A stretch of 64,000 nucleotides of DNA from Paracyclopina nana (GCA_019096065.1 JAGUCH010000006.1:7088001-7152000); one strand, 5' to 3'; shown: positions 42,601 through 55,010, counted from the stretch's first letter. Translations and numbers: made by a program. Notes: generated by a model from the sequence alone, not told the origin.

Positions 42601-43795
42601 TTGTGGGCTCTCAAAAAAATAGTATTTATTTCGAATCTTTGTTATTCAAAGGATGATAAAAAATCGATGCAAGTTTTCACATTATGAAAAAAAATCTTTT
42701 TAACTAGAAAATTAAGTGTAGTTCTCGAAATTGAAAAAAGGCATTTACTACGAAAAATTGAATTTTTAAGCTTAAAAAATGCCCAGGAATGTCGGAATGA
42801 TTCATATAAAATTATTTTAAAAAGACGAGCTCGAGGCCGGATTCGATCCGTGAGCTGAGTCGCGCTGCGCTTCCAGAAGAATCACGCGTGCGCGCTGTGA
42901 AAAGCCGTGTGACCCGACGATTTCGCGACTTTTCTCCATTGCTCAAAATCGCGCCCTTTTTCGCGGATTTTGCACTTTTTTGGAGCCACTTCCGAATTCC
43001 GGTTGAAATTGGCTCGTTTTCAAGCGCAAAATCGCCCTCAATTTCAGCTGAAAAGTTTCCCTTTAAGGCTGATTTCGATTGCAGTTTTTGGCCAAAAATG
43101 GCCAAGTTTTGGCCATTTTTGAAAGGTAAACACTGGCCACACTTTCACGTCAACCGGCAGGCGTTCTTTTTCCGTGAAAAAGGTATATTGAAACCCTCGG
43201 ATCTTTTTTTGTCAGTTGCCAACCAACTTTTTTTCTGCGTCAAAAATGAGTCACACCACGTGGATTTTTGCGGGAAAATCCCAAAAGTCACCAACAAAAA
43301 GATCTAAAATGCCAGTTTCTTCCATTCAAAATTCACTTGTTTCAATTTCATTCTAAGAATTGCTCAGTTTTTTGTTTGTTTATTTTTATTTTTATTTTTA
43401 AAAAGCTGCTAATCTTCTGTAAAGTTTTCTTTTTTAAAGTTTCATTTTCATGGTCTCGATTTTCCATTAACTATTTAAGCTCAGTTTTGTGCTCATTTCA
43501 AAATTAGGCCTCAGTTTGAGTGGGGCTAGGTCTTACGATTAGGCTCAGCAAAAAGCTCAGTTTGCTCAGTAGTGGTGATTTATCAACTTTGCTCACATCA
43601 GAAAAGCCCTCTTAAAAAACTGCATTCAAGCTTCAAAGGGACTAAGCTCAATTATTATAGCGATGATCACATGATCATTTTGAAAACAAAAAACTGAGCT
43701 TCTTTTACAACCTCTGTTGTCAAACGATAATTTTTAAACGAAGGCTCGGTTTTAACTTTAATTGCTGCATGTTTATCGCAGTACTGGAAGGATCA
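42601..43795. other. Gene-free stretch
   Basis: A 139-codon open frame (42888-43307) has no recognisable domain and repeated Phe-rich words. From 43500 GCTCAG words appear that lead into the next array. Nothing is supported as a gene. Confidence 0.4.
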
Positions 43796-44170
43796 CTTGC
43801 AAAAGGCTCAGTACCAGAAGGCTCAGTACTGGAAGGCTCAGTACTGGAAGGCTCAGTACTGGAAGGCTCAGTACTGGAAGGCTCAGTACTGGAAGGCTCA
43901 GTACTGGAAGGCTCAGTACTGGAAGGCTCAGTACTGGAAGGCTCAGTACTGGAAGGCTCAGTACTGGAAGGCTCAGTACTGGAAGGCTCAGTACTGGAAG
44001 GCTCAGTACTGGAAGGCTCAGTACTGGAAGGCTCAGTACTGGAAGGCTCAGTACTGGAAGGCTCTGTACAGGGGAGTCTTTGTATTGGAAGGCTCAGTAT
44101 TGGAAGGTTCAGTGCTGGAAGGCTCAGTACTGGACCGTTCAGTACAGAAAGGCTCAGTGCTGGAAGGCTC
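43796..44170. repeat. 15-bp array, GGAAGGCTCAGTACT
   Basis: About 25 copies, the central 18 perfect. Since 15 is a multiple of three and the unit lacks stops, three plus-strand frames and one minus frame stay open (Ser-Thr-Glu-Pro-Ser repeats on the minus strand). I do not take these as genes. Confidence 0.97.
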
Positions 44171-45130
44171 ACTATAGGAACACGTAAACAAGTCCCATAT
44201 CTATCCTACCGGTGAATTATGTAACATTTTGGAGGTCGGATCGCTGCCTGCATCAGACCTCCAACTTCTAATGAATCAGTTTTTCTCAATATTTTTTTTC
44301 ACAAGGAGGGATTTTGTCAAGCGTAACTTGTACTTAGGGGAAGAAAGTACTTATTTTATTCTTATTTGACCATATTTTGAGCCATATTTCGCTGGTAAAT
44401 TCAATTTTACTGCTAATTTTGGGCTGGCTTTTAGGCAAGCCAATGCATCAATCAAAGTTGGTCCCAGAATGGCAATACTTATAAAAAGTGGCTAAATAGT
44501 CTAAAAAGTTGGCTCTTTTTGGCCTGATTCTATTTACAAGAATTTGAAACACTTTTGAGGCACGGGTCAACTACGCTCACGCGATCATGACGTCACGTTC
44601 ACTGAGCGGACCTCCAAAAAGCAGAGAAAATCGCCGATTCGCTTCCCTATTGGACAGTTCAGTACAGAAAGGCTCAGTACTGGAAGGTTCAGTACAGGAA
44701 GGCTAATTCCCGGTAGGCTCAGTGTACTTTAAGGCTAAGTAACGAAAGGCTCAGCCCTGAAAGACTCGGTTCGCGAAATCTAAGTATTGAAAGGCTCAGA
44801 ACTGGAAGGCTCTTTCATAGAAGGCTCATTCATGGAAGGCTCATTAATGAAAAGCTCATTAATGAAAGGCACATTAAAGGAAGGCTCATTCATGGAAGGC
44901 TCTGACTTTGACTCATTTTTGCAGTTAGAAGGCGCTCATTTTTAGTGGAAGGTTCAGTTTTGGAAAGTTCCACTGGTTTTTTTTCCAGGCTGAGTTCTTG
45001 AAGCTCTGTTAAAAGGACTCAGTTTTTAGCTCAATCAAATAGGCTCAGTTTTTCATAACTCGGTAAAACAGGCTCCGCTTTTTTCATACAAAGCTCAGCC
45101 AAAAAAGGCTCATTCAAGGCTTGGTAAAGT
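44171..45130. repeat. Decayed GGCTCAGTACTGGAA copies and spacer
   Basis: Non-repetitive DNA to about 44640, then scattered diverged units (AAGGCTCAGTA, GAAGGCTCATTCATG) to about 45120. An old edge of the 15-bp array. Confidence 0.65.
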
Positions 45131-45839
45131 GAATACTGTTATAGTAAGCTGCGTAGCTTCCTCATATGACCTTTAAAAGTGGCGAGAAAGCCTTTAAAGG
45201 CCAATGTACGAATGAATGAAGGCCTTTCTTCCGCACACGAGACCAAATGGTTGTTTTTTTCTTAATAGATTTTTCTATTATTTTAAAAGTGAATGAAGCA
45301 TTTTTACTTTGAATACTCATATAGAAAAAGACTTTTCATATAATTAGTGAAAATAGTATTTGAGCTTTTTTCAAATGATTCTAAAATGGAAAATTGTCAT
45401 TTACAGTAAGCTACAAAATGTAAACTTGTTTCACTTTATTTGTGTACTATTATGGCTGAAATCAGCGTTAAGGCCTCTCAAAGGCCGTGGAAAGGCTCCC
45501 AGTCGTCTGGAAGACTTAAAGGCCTCACCATGGGGAAAAGTGGCCTTTAAAACATTTTAAAAAGCTGCACATTTCAATTATTTTAAAGAGAAGAATTGTA
45601 TTGGGGATTTTTCAGTAGAAAATCCCATGTGCATATGTGGTGGTGGGCTTTGAAGGCCGGAAAGTCGAGTGTGCACATGAGAGAGAAAGCTTCTCGTTGC
45701 TTCGACGAAGCTTCGTCGCAGTTTATGCCGAAATTGCTGAAGTACACGTGAATTCAGCCATTTGCTACTATAAAAGCTGCAATTTAAAAATCACAGAATT
45801 CAGCCTGATTTAACTTGGCCAAGTCGAAATTTTTAATTG
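45131..45839. other. Gene-free stretch
   Basis: No domain-bearing frame; only short AT-rich frames. A short foldable AAGCTTCTCGTTGCTTCGACGAAGCTTCG motif (split here as AAGCTTCTCGTTGC and TTCGACGAAGCTTCG) lies at about 45688. Confidence 0.4.
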
Positions 45840-46640
45840 AGATTGCAAAATACTGAGAGTGCTGAGAGTATCTAGTTAGAATGCTGAGAGTGCTGAGCTC
45901 ATCTAGATGGAATGCTGAGAGAGCTGAAAGTCCAAAAACTATGAGTACTCAAGGTACAAAAATAACTGAGAGTGCCAAAACCAACAGTACTGAAAATCCA
46001 AAAAACTGAGAGTACTGAGAGCACCAAAATGTACTGAGAGTACCATGAGTACCAGAAAACTAACAGCACTGAAAGTTACATAAAACTGAGAGTACTGAGA
46101 GCACCAAGAGTACCATGAGTACCAAGATTGCTGAGAGTACCAAAAAACTGAGAGCACTGGACGTACAAAAAGGTTAACTGAGAGTACTAAGAGCACCAAG
46201 AGAACTGAGAGTGCAGTGCTGAGAACACCAAAAAACTGAGAGTTCTGAAAGTCCCAAAAAACTAAGAGAGTACTGAAGGTAAAAAACTGAGAGCACTGAA
46301 GTCACAAAAAACTGAGAGTACTGAAAGTCCAAAAAACTGAGCGAGTACTCAGAGTCCAAAAAACTGAGCGAGTACTCAGAGTCCAAAAAACTGAGAGTAC
46401 TGAGAGCACCAAGAGCACTGAGAGCGCTGAAAGTCCAAAAAACTGAGAGTACCAAAAAAACACTGAAAGTACAAATAACTGAGTGCTGAGAGCACAAAAG
46501 GCTGTCAATAACAAAACTACTGAGATAAAACACCTAAGATACATAAAACTGAGGGTACTGAGCGTACAAAAACTGAGAGTGCTGAGATGTCAAAATAAAC
46601 TAAGATCCCAAAGGTACTGAGAGCACCATCATTGCTGAGA
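45840..46640. repeat. CTGAGAGTACTGAGAGCACC array
   Basis: About 40 irregular units of CTGAGAGTAC/CTGAGAGCACCAA/CCAAAAAA. Period varies between 18 and 30 bp. Confidence 0.88.
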
Positions 46641-47110
46641 AGGCCCAATTTTTTCCCAATCGGTTCAGTAATTGTATTGAGTACCAAACGTGCTGAGACA
46701 ACCGATTGTTATCTATGATGACCAGAATTGTTTATGGTACTGATCACTAATTTATTAGTTCCCACTGAATGCCAAAAGAACTTTGAGAGCTGAAAATTAC
46801 AAAGTTTGCCAAAAGAGTGCCAAAATCTCAGGAGATTTCTTTAACTGAGATTTTTGTCCCTAGTTTTTTTTCCGCAATTGATTCCATTTAGGAATTTTTT
46901 GAGGTCACGATTTTCAAAGTGTCATTAAAAATGGCTTTTTTCCAGACAAAGAGAATTGCTGCAGGTGATTAGGCCTTCTTCTCTCTCTCTTTTATCATAT
47001 AGATGAGCGCGCGCGCACAGGTAAAAAAATTGCTCATGTGAGTTAAGAACACAGTGGCCGATTGCAAAGTTGCCAACCTTCAGATAAATGACAAAAAATT
47101 TAAACATTAC
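46641..47110. other. Gene-free stretch
   Basis: Short frames only; a (TCTC)n and (GC)n spot near 46980-47020. Nothing recognised. Confidence 0.45.
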
Positions 47111-47935
47111 GTTCGTAGAAAGTCATTGCGCTCACGTTTAGCATCATTGCGCTCATCTTCAGAGCACTGCGCTCTTCTTACTGCCTAAAACTTAAAAGCG
47201 CCGCGCTCTTCAATAACGCACTGTGCTCATGATGAGCGCAGTGCACAAAAGCGAGCACCACTCGATCTTTATGCACTGCGCTCTTAAAAAATGCACTGCG
47301 CTCTAAATGTCGCACTACGCTCGTGAAGGACGCTCCTCCGCTCTTTAAAAAGTACTCTTCGCTCTTTTAAAAGTAACTCATTGCGTTCTTAAAAAATGCT
47401 CTTTGCTCTTTAAAAAGTAACTCATTGCGCTCTTAAAAAAACGCACCGCGCTCTTAATAATCACATTGCTCTCTTAAAAAAACGCACTGCGCTCTTAATA
47501 ATCACATTGCTTTCTTTAAAAACGCACTGCGTTCTCAAAAGACGCACTGCGCTCTTTAAAAAATGCTTTTTGCTCTTTAAAAAGTAACTCATTGCGCTCT
47601 TAAAAAAACGCACTGCGCTCTTAATAATCACATTGCTCTCTTTAAAAAACGCACTGCGCTCTTAATAATCACATTGCTCTCTTTGAAGAACGCACTGCGC
47701 TCTCTAAAGACGCACTGCGCTCTTTAAAAAATGCTCTTTGCTCTTTAAAATTAATTCATTGCGCTCTTAATAATCACATTGCTCTCTTTAAAAAACGCAC
47801 TGCGCTCTCAAAAAAAGGCAAACTGCGCTCTTTAGAAAATGCACTTCGCTCCTTAGAAATTAACTCATTGCGCTCTTAAAAAACTCGCTGCGCTCTTAAT
47901 TATCCTCATTTTGGTCAATCACTGCGCTCTTTTGT
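47111..47935. repeat. CGCACTGCGCTCTTAAAAAA array
   Basis: About 40 units of CACTGCGCTCTT with A-rich or T-rich spacers. A composite unit (CGCACTGCGCTCTTAATAAT plus CACATTGCTCTCTTTAAAAA) recurs at least five times, so there is a higher-order layer. Confidence 0.92.
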
Positions 47936-49195
47936 CGTTGCACATTTCATTGTTACCGCGACCAGTGTGCATATGGGTGATATTTTGTGCTGCGGTTCAT
48001 CGTGCACTTTTCGCCAGACATCAGCGAAGCTCTTGCTTGGCTGGGCCTATTATTCAAAGGTCCCGCAAAAATGAGACATTTAATTGATGATGGCTCTTGA
48101 AAAAAGATCGCCAAATTGAATACATCTCTCTTTTTTCAAGTTAAAATCTCAAGCTAGATAAAGTGAATTTTTTTTTGGCCAGCATTTTTGGGACTCAGAC
48201 AGCGACGAAAAAATGAGACAAGCAGCAGGCCTACTTTTAAAAAAGACGCTATGAACACACTCTGGGGTAAACATGCAAAAAAATTGCATTGATTGTATCA
48301 AGATCTAATTTGATCAATGTTTTAAAGTTGAAAGATCTAATGATCTAATCTTAGTTAATGCCTTTTTTGAGCGTGCTTTGATCTCTTTTCATCCTGTTTT
48401 GATCTTTGTTGATCAAGTTTATAACTATTTGATCAAGTTAGAGTTGTTAAAGTTGTGATCTAATTGGAGCAATTTCCAGATCTTTTTCAATAATTTTCGA
48501 ATAAAGATCTAGCTTGATCCATTTTCAAGATCTAAATGTGAACCGAATCAAGTTTCAATTGTAGTTAAGACCTAACTTCGTAATGATCTGAAATGTTGCG
48601 CATTATTTCTTCATGGGGTTTTTTGGGCGGGTAGTGCCCCGCTGTGCATTACCGTACACAGAACAGCGCGTTGCATACAGCAGCAAATTCGATTTTTGGC
48701 CTCTCAAAATAAAAATGATGATGCACTCATGAAATTCCCACTTTTTATTACAATCCTAAAAAGTTGATTTATGGATTATTGCACTAATTTTTGACTAAAT
48801 TAAACTCTTTCTCAATTAAGATCCAAGAAATTCAAAAATATCAAAAATATTAAAATTCTTCTTTAATTTTCGCTCAATTATGGCCATGTTATAAATGACT
48901 AATATTTTTTGGGTCAGCAGCTGGAAGAAAAGGGAAAAGTGCATGTAGTATATACTAATGCAAGTTTCTTTGTGTACGAGATTTTACCTCTCACGGCCAC
49001 AAAAATAGGGCAGAACTCGTGAAAACGCAGTCAGTCATCTCTTGATGCACTCTGTTGTCAAGCGGGAAATGATCCTATGGAAAGCTGAGTTATTCCCACT
49101 AGTTTTGGGCCTTTAATCACTTACTTTGGATTTTTATTACTTGTTTTTATCTGTGTTCACCAAGATTTCAATGTTTTTTTTAGCTTTTTTTAAAG
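47936..49195. other. Gene-free DNA with a GATCTAA-rich patch
   Basis: Between 48295 and 48600 GATCTAA, TTGATC and AAGATCTAA words recur about 20 times in a degenerate array. The remainder shows nothing. Confidence 0.6.
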
Positions 49196-49745
49196 GCTTT
49201 TCCAAGTTATCATGTTTTTCATAGTTATCGTGATTATCAAAGTTTTCATAATTTTCAAACTTTTCAAGCATTTGGAACTTTTCATACTTTTTAAAGTTTT
49301 CATAGTATTTTTCAAAGTTTTTATGCTTTTCAAAGTTTTATGGCATTTTTCAAAGTTTTATGGCATTTTTCAAAGTGCTCATGCCTTTCAAAGTGTTCAT
49401 AGTATATCTCAAACTTTTCATGTATTTCAAAGTTTTTCTGCGATTCAAATTTTTCTTTTTTTTTTTTTTGAAGTTTTCATATATTTCAGTTTTTCATTTT
49501 TGAAAGTTTTTTTAAAAACACTATATTTCAAAGTTTTCATACTACGTATATTTCAAAGATTTTCATATTTCAAAGTTATCATATTTCAAAGTTGTTCATA
49601 TTTCAAAGTTTGTCATATATTTCAAAGTTATCATATTTCAAAGTTTTTCATATATTTCAAAGTTTTTCATTTTTGAAAGTTTTTAAACTATATTTCAATG
49701 TTTTCATAGTACGTATATTTAAAAGTTTTTCATATTTCAGAGTTT
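49196..49745. repeat. TTTCAAAGTTTTCATA array
   Basis: About 28 units of TTTCAAAGTTTTCATAT type, 16-22 bp long. The open Phe/Ile/Val-rich frame across it follows from the unit composition. Confidence 0.9.
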
Positions 49746-50930
49746 TTAACTAGTCTGATCAAAGAAAGAGATTTTTCTCGACTTTTTTTCGGCTGGTTCT
49801 GGCTTTCTCTCTTGTATGATTTATGTGCGCTAGCGTAAAAGTTGATCGACTGCGGGTTTCATTGGGCCCGCTGCTTATATGCTGCTGATGACGATGCAGC
49901 CAGTCAAAAATGCACTTTTATTTTTTCATCATCATGGCATTACATTTAGTAGTACGTATTTTAAGAAAACTACAAAATTATTTACGTATTCCAAAAGCTA
50001 AGAATTTTGATTTTAACGATTTTTATCTGGTGTTTTCACTTTTCTCCATCTTTGATGTTTTGATGTGGACCAAGTTTTTTCTGCCATTTTGGCTTAAACT
50101 TGATTTAGAATATTGCCACCAAATCAGTGAAACTTTAAGCAATTGAAATTAATTGGACTTTCCAGCCTTATTTTTGCCATGACAACCAATTATGTAAAAA
50201 ATTACTTTTTTCCAAATCAGAAAGTTTGCAAAGCTTCAAATAATTAAATAAATGGCTTTTAATGGAAGAATGGCACTCTAATGATGATTAATAAGCTCCT
50301 CATTTTTAATATACAGGGAACCAGACAGAAATCAAAGGTGATTTTTTTTCACTGTGTGTGTGTGTGTGTGTCAAGGCCATTAAATGTCTAGACAATTTCA
50401 CTCCCTTATAGTTATAAAAGGAGCTGCTGCTCTTGATTGAAAATACTTTTCCCACTTTTTAGTAAAACTAATTTGTTACCATTTCATCAAAGTTGGTTTT
50501 TTTTTTCCTTTAAATTAAAATGGTGCTCATTTTGGCAACTGACATCTGGAGAGGTTGCGATACTTAAATGGATCAAGTTCCGCAGGAAAAATTATATCAT
50601 CAACTTTTCAACCAAGGCTCGAGACACTCAAAACGTCTCTTGTAACTAGCTATTTTGAAACATGGCAGATTCGTTGGAAGCAATTTGAGGATCTTTGGGA
50701 AGAAGCAGAAACGGCTGCAATTTTGGCACAAACAATTTAAAAATGCCGCTACATCGCTCATCGCGAAAAAGTCGCGAAATCGACGTAGAATCTTTGTCTA
50801 TGTGTCCATAAGCTAAAAACAGACCATCGTAGCTCCTCATTCCGCAAATATCCAAGCCCAATTTTTATTCACTCAAATGGTGTCATTGAAAGGCAAGTAA
50901 AGGCAAAGAGGTTTCACTACTATACCTAAA
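49746..50930. other. Gene-free stretch
   Basis: Short frames without domains and a (TG)n run at about 50354-50371. Nothing recognised. Confidence 0.45.
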
Positions 50931-50934
50931 TTGT

Positions 50935-51460
50935 AGATCAAATTGGGCTCACGTGGGTACCCACTGGAACCACGTTGGGCGCCATGAAAGGAAGGGGACA
51001 GAGTGTTACCAAGTTTCTGGACAGCTTGACTAGGTGTAACCTTAGTCTTGAACCAAGAATTTCAATTTCTGGCAAAAATGCCCAAGAGTTCAGATTAACC
51101 CTCCCTTGTAGACAAAATCGGGCTCACATAGGTACTCACTGGAACCACGTTGGGCGCCATGAAAGGAAGGATCGATGCTTAGTTGTTGGACAGCTTAACT
51201 AGATATAACCTTAGTCTTGGACCAAGAACTCTAATATATGCCAAAGAAGCAAAAAATAGTTCAGATTACCCCTCCACTATAGACCAAATTGGACTTAGGT
51301 GGGTGCTTTCAGGAATATGTCGGGCGCCATGAAAGGAAGGGGACAGAGTTGGACAGCTTGACTAGGCATGACCTAAGTCTTGGACCAAGATCTTAAATTT
51401 CTGGCAAAAATGCTAAGAGCTCAGATTATCCCCCCCTTGTAGACAAAATCGGAGGAAAAA
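50935..51460. repeat. Three tandem copies of a roughly 173-bp unit
   Basis: Copies start near 50935, 51110 and 51281 with GTAGAYMAAATYGG; each contains GGGTAC.CACTGGAACCACG, GGGCGCCATGAAAGGAAGG, GACAGCTTGACTAGG and TTGGACCAAGAA. A fourth copy begins at 51435 and breaks off. Confidence 0.9.
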
Positions 51461-51510
51461 ATTATTTTCTGGTTATCATGATTGCCATGCTGTAGCTGTT
51501 GTACTGGCAT

Positions 51511-51649
51511 GGAAAAAGCAGCGAAAATTGGAAAAAGCCAGCCCAAAAGTGAAGTATAGTACCTCATTTTTATTGATTGTCCTCAAAAACTTGCAAATAT
51601 CTGTACATCACTTTTGGGCTGGCTTTTTCCAATTTTCGTTGCTTTTTCC
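51511..51649. repeat. 42-bp inverted repeat hairpin
   Basis: 51511-51552 (GGAAAAAGCAGCGAAAATTG...CCCAAAAGTGA) is complementary to 51608-51649 at 41 of 42 positions around a 55-nt loop. It could be a small foldback transposon or a hairpin RNA. Confidence 0.85.
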
Positions 51650-51932
51650 ACACTAATTTGGACACTTGTGAAAGCCTTCAAGTCTTTTTGAAAATTCGCT
51701 AAAAAGGGCATTATTGTGAAGGCTTTGGGTACCACATTACCAAATACATATTTAGGGCATGTTTGAATATGAGTTTCCAAGGCAGCCATGATTACAAGCA
51801 TTTGATCGAGCAATGAAATGAGGAATTTTCTCACACGGTCCAATTTGCCAGAAATCAATAGCAATTTAAGGCTGTTTTTCCCTGATAGGAAAGCTTGCCT
51901 GCCAAAAAAAGTTGACCTTTTTCAGTGGCATC

Positions 51933-54900
51933 ATGAACACGATGAAAGCCGCAGTAGCAATCTACTTTAGCCTTGTTTTCAGCGCTGCTGCTCAACTTTC
52001 TTTTCAAGTTGAGAGATTTGTCCAGGTTCCCTTCCCTACCACAAATTATGTGCCATTCATATTAGACATGAAGGAGACCCAACCAGAAATTTCATTCCGC
52101 AATATGAGATCAACTCGGCCACAAAAAAATATGTGACTGATTTGAGGGACTTTTGGGAGTCACAACTTAACCACAAAGTTGTGCTACTCAACAAAAATTT
52201 TGCATTCCACAAAAATGTGGAACAATTGTAGCATTGAAGGTTGCACAATTTTGTGTAACACAAGGTTGGGCAAATTCTGAGTCACACAATTTGACAACAA
52301 ATTGAACACAACTCTTTTTTTAATTAGAAGTCGAGTTCCACAAACAAATGCTATTTCGTCACGGATTTCAGCCTCAAATTGCCCGATTTGAGTTACTCTT
52401 AAGTAAGTCACAAAAACACCAGTGAAGCTTGGGGAAAAATCCAAGAATTTAGTATTCTAGCTTAGCAAATTATTAAGAGATGGCTCTGCTACCAAACCCA
52501 TATTATCTAAGAGTAAATATGTTGACAACTTTGCTATGATTTGAGAGTTTCAAAAACATTGCTAATAGCTTTTAGTCCAAACTAAATTAGTATTGAAGCA
52601 AAAATAATTTTATTTCAAAATTATTATGGAACTATGAAATATTTAAAACAAATCAATAAGCCAGTAAGTAAGATAAGTATGTAGACTAAAAATATTTATC
52701 TTCTGCCAAGTCCTACAATTGAAGGACACTTGCACATCTTGTCTGATGTGAGAAAGACTTGCAAAGTCCGCCATCTATTGGCAGAAAGTCTAATTTTGTA
52801 GATGAATGATACTCTCATTCCTTTTTCTTAATAGATAATGTTTAAAAAAATGAAATAACAATTTAGTCACAAATTCTAACCAATACTATCTGAATTTTGA
52901 TTACATATTGTGCCAGAATTGTAAATTGTAACAGAGCCACAATGTGGATGGTTTATTCAAGAATTGTGACAGCCTCTTTAGACTTATCAGAACTGAGTTC
53001 CACAAAAATCTGTAATTCGTCACGGGTTTTCGCCCCAATTTGCCAAAATTGAGAGATTTCTGAGTTACCCATAAGTCCCACAGAAGCTCCTCAAAATTTT
53101 CAAAAATTTCTGGTTGGGCGAACATTCGCTCCAATGTTGAGTGCAGCTTTATTTGCAAGCTGAACTTGGCCTGCGATGGCTACAAGTTTTTGCAGACTTG
53201 CCATCTGGTGGACTTTGATGGGGTTGCCAGCACCACAGAAAACTCGGCTGCAATTATTTGATGATACGAGGAAGTAAAATAATTATTTTCTGAAAATCAT
53301 ATTTCGTTTCAACATGCAGCTACATTCGACAGGCGGTCTGTGGTCAAAATGGTCCAGTTGGTCTACTTGTGGAGGGAATATACCGACCAAGACTCGGACT
53401 CGAACTTGCATCACCCCATTATTCAATGATGATAGCCATTGCTCCTCTGCTGAAGAAACTCCAAGCACTGATGCCAAAAGCTGCGGTAATAGGCCTCCTC
53501 ACCGCATAACCATATGCATTTTTGGTTTTGGGATCAGCCATGTAGTAGAATTGGACTAATTATAGGCGGTTTTAGTCTATTGCAAAAATGTGTGCTTTGG
53601 AAGTCTCATATTCTTTATAGTAGATTGCGCTGTTCAATCCCAGCTCGAATCCAACTTTTTATGATTTCTTCATACCGCTTCAATTGGGCTTTGCTCACGG
53701 TTTAGTTACATTTTTCCGAATCAGGTAAAAAAGATGGCATTAGGAGTAACCTCCGATTCTATTTCGGCGTCCTTTCAACTAGTTCGTCGCATAATCGTTA
53801 TCATTTGGCTTTTTGACTTTTCAAAACCAAATATTTGGCGTTCTGGTCTAAAAACAAGAGATTTTCTGTCTTTTCCAGAAAGCTCCTCTGTGCATTAAGC
53901 TTGCTTTTCTTGGGCAAATTGTCCTGCAAAGCACACAATTATTACTCAATGTGCCCATAAAATGGCAACAAAACTGGATTAAATCTTACTTTTAAAAAAT
54001 TAGAAGACTGAAATATTAGTGAATTAGTTGAAATATACCGTATCTGTTGACTTTAAAAATTGATCGGAGGTTCAATTTTTTTAGATCGGGGCTAGCAGCA
54101 GAGCAGGTGCAAACAGAAACAGATCGAAATTCAATTTTCAGCCCGCTTAGCCTACGCTGCCATTAGCTGTGCTATCATTAGCTCCTCCTAGCGGCAAAAA
54201 TTATTACTACCAGAGCCTCCGTCAGCAAAGCCCAATTGTCAAAATGCCCAGTAATAGCAGACTCAGCTCAGTTCATAAGACAAGAGTAACAAATATGCCA
54301 TTGTTGATAGCATAGACTTTTTCCAAATTAAGAAAAGCTTAAGATTAGTACAAACGTCGGACATTTAACATTCTACAACTATGACAAATCTGTCGGGCAC
54401 AAAACGCAGTGGATGTCGGACATTTTACTACTAGGCCTGTCGGACATCTTACAACTTGATTTTCGGACAAAAAAGTTCTCCCGTTAGCAGCAATGGAAGT
54501 GTGGTAGATTTTTCGCTGGATCCAATCGACTCTTCTGCAGTGACCACTTACCCAGCTACTTTCCCTAATGTAGGCCCTTTCAGTGGCTACATGATGACAA
54601 GTGATCGCAAGCTGCACATGCTTGAATCTAACGGCCTGACTGGGATCTACAAGTGGGGCTTTGACAGCCAACCACTAATGAAACAGAGTGTCTGATTACC
54701 AGCTAAACATGGAACCCATCTGGCAACAGCGTCAACAAACAAAGCAATTTATAGCATTGGAGGATATCAAAGTAAGTGCAAGCTGTTTTGAAAAGTTTGC
54801 TGCTGAATTGTTACAACAACAATAACTCATCAATGTAGTAGTAGTAGTTTGGTATTTAATTTGTTTACTGCAGGTTCTATTAGACTTTTTCATCATTGTT

Positions 54901-55010
54901 TTCACCTGGCAGCAATCCAACCCAATCCTGCTCAAGCCTCATGGGAAATAATTGGAACCCTCAATGCCATAGCATTGAAGCCAATTGCAAAGCCTTATTA
55001 TCTTATCTAG
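51933..55010 (+). pseudogene. Broken PAN-TSP1-kelch gene copy
   Basis: Paralogue of the intact gene at 56047-58238. Recognisable parts: signal peptide and first PAN part (51933-52077; MNTMKAAVAIYFSLVFSAAA, NYVPFI), the rest of the PAN domain (53119-53260; ECSFICKLNLACDGYKF), a TSP1 repeat (about 53331-53485; WSKWSSWSTCGGN), the first kelch exon (about 54485-54770; DFSLDPIDSSAVTTYPATFP) and the last piece of the final exon (about 54911-55010; SWEIIGTLNAIA..PYY). Damage: a 1.04-kb element inside the PAN exon, an in-frame TGA after the PAN part near 53260, another TGA at 54693-54695, and loss of kelch exon 3 and most of exon 4. This is too much damage for a working gene. Confidence 0.85.
52078..53118. 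mobile_element. Non-autonomous element in the PAN exon
   Basis: 1041 bp with perfect 15-bp terminal inverted repeats CCCAACCAGAAATTT and further diverged inverted similarity inside (GAGGGACTTTTGGGAGTCAC against GGGACTTATGGGTAACTC). It interrupts a reading frame that is continuous in the paralogue. No transposase frame; the target duplication is unclear. Confidence 0.82.

Noticed and set aside
42835-42915. tRNA-like segment (GGATTCGATCC)
   Set aside because: Only a B-box-like word; no cloverleaf with proper acceptor, D or anticodon stems could be formed on either strand.
42888-43307. 139-codon plus-strand frame
   Set aside because: Phe-rich, repeated words, no domain, no splice partners.
43720-44215. 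Four long frames encoding pentapeptide repeats
   Set aside because: Product of a 15-bp satellite; no start context, splice structure or flanking coding sequence.
49212-49676. 154-codon hydrophobic frame
   Set aside because: Encoded by a T-rich 16-22 bp tandem array.
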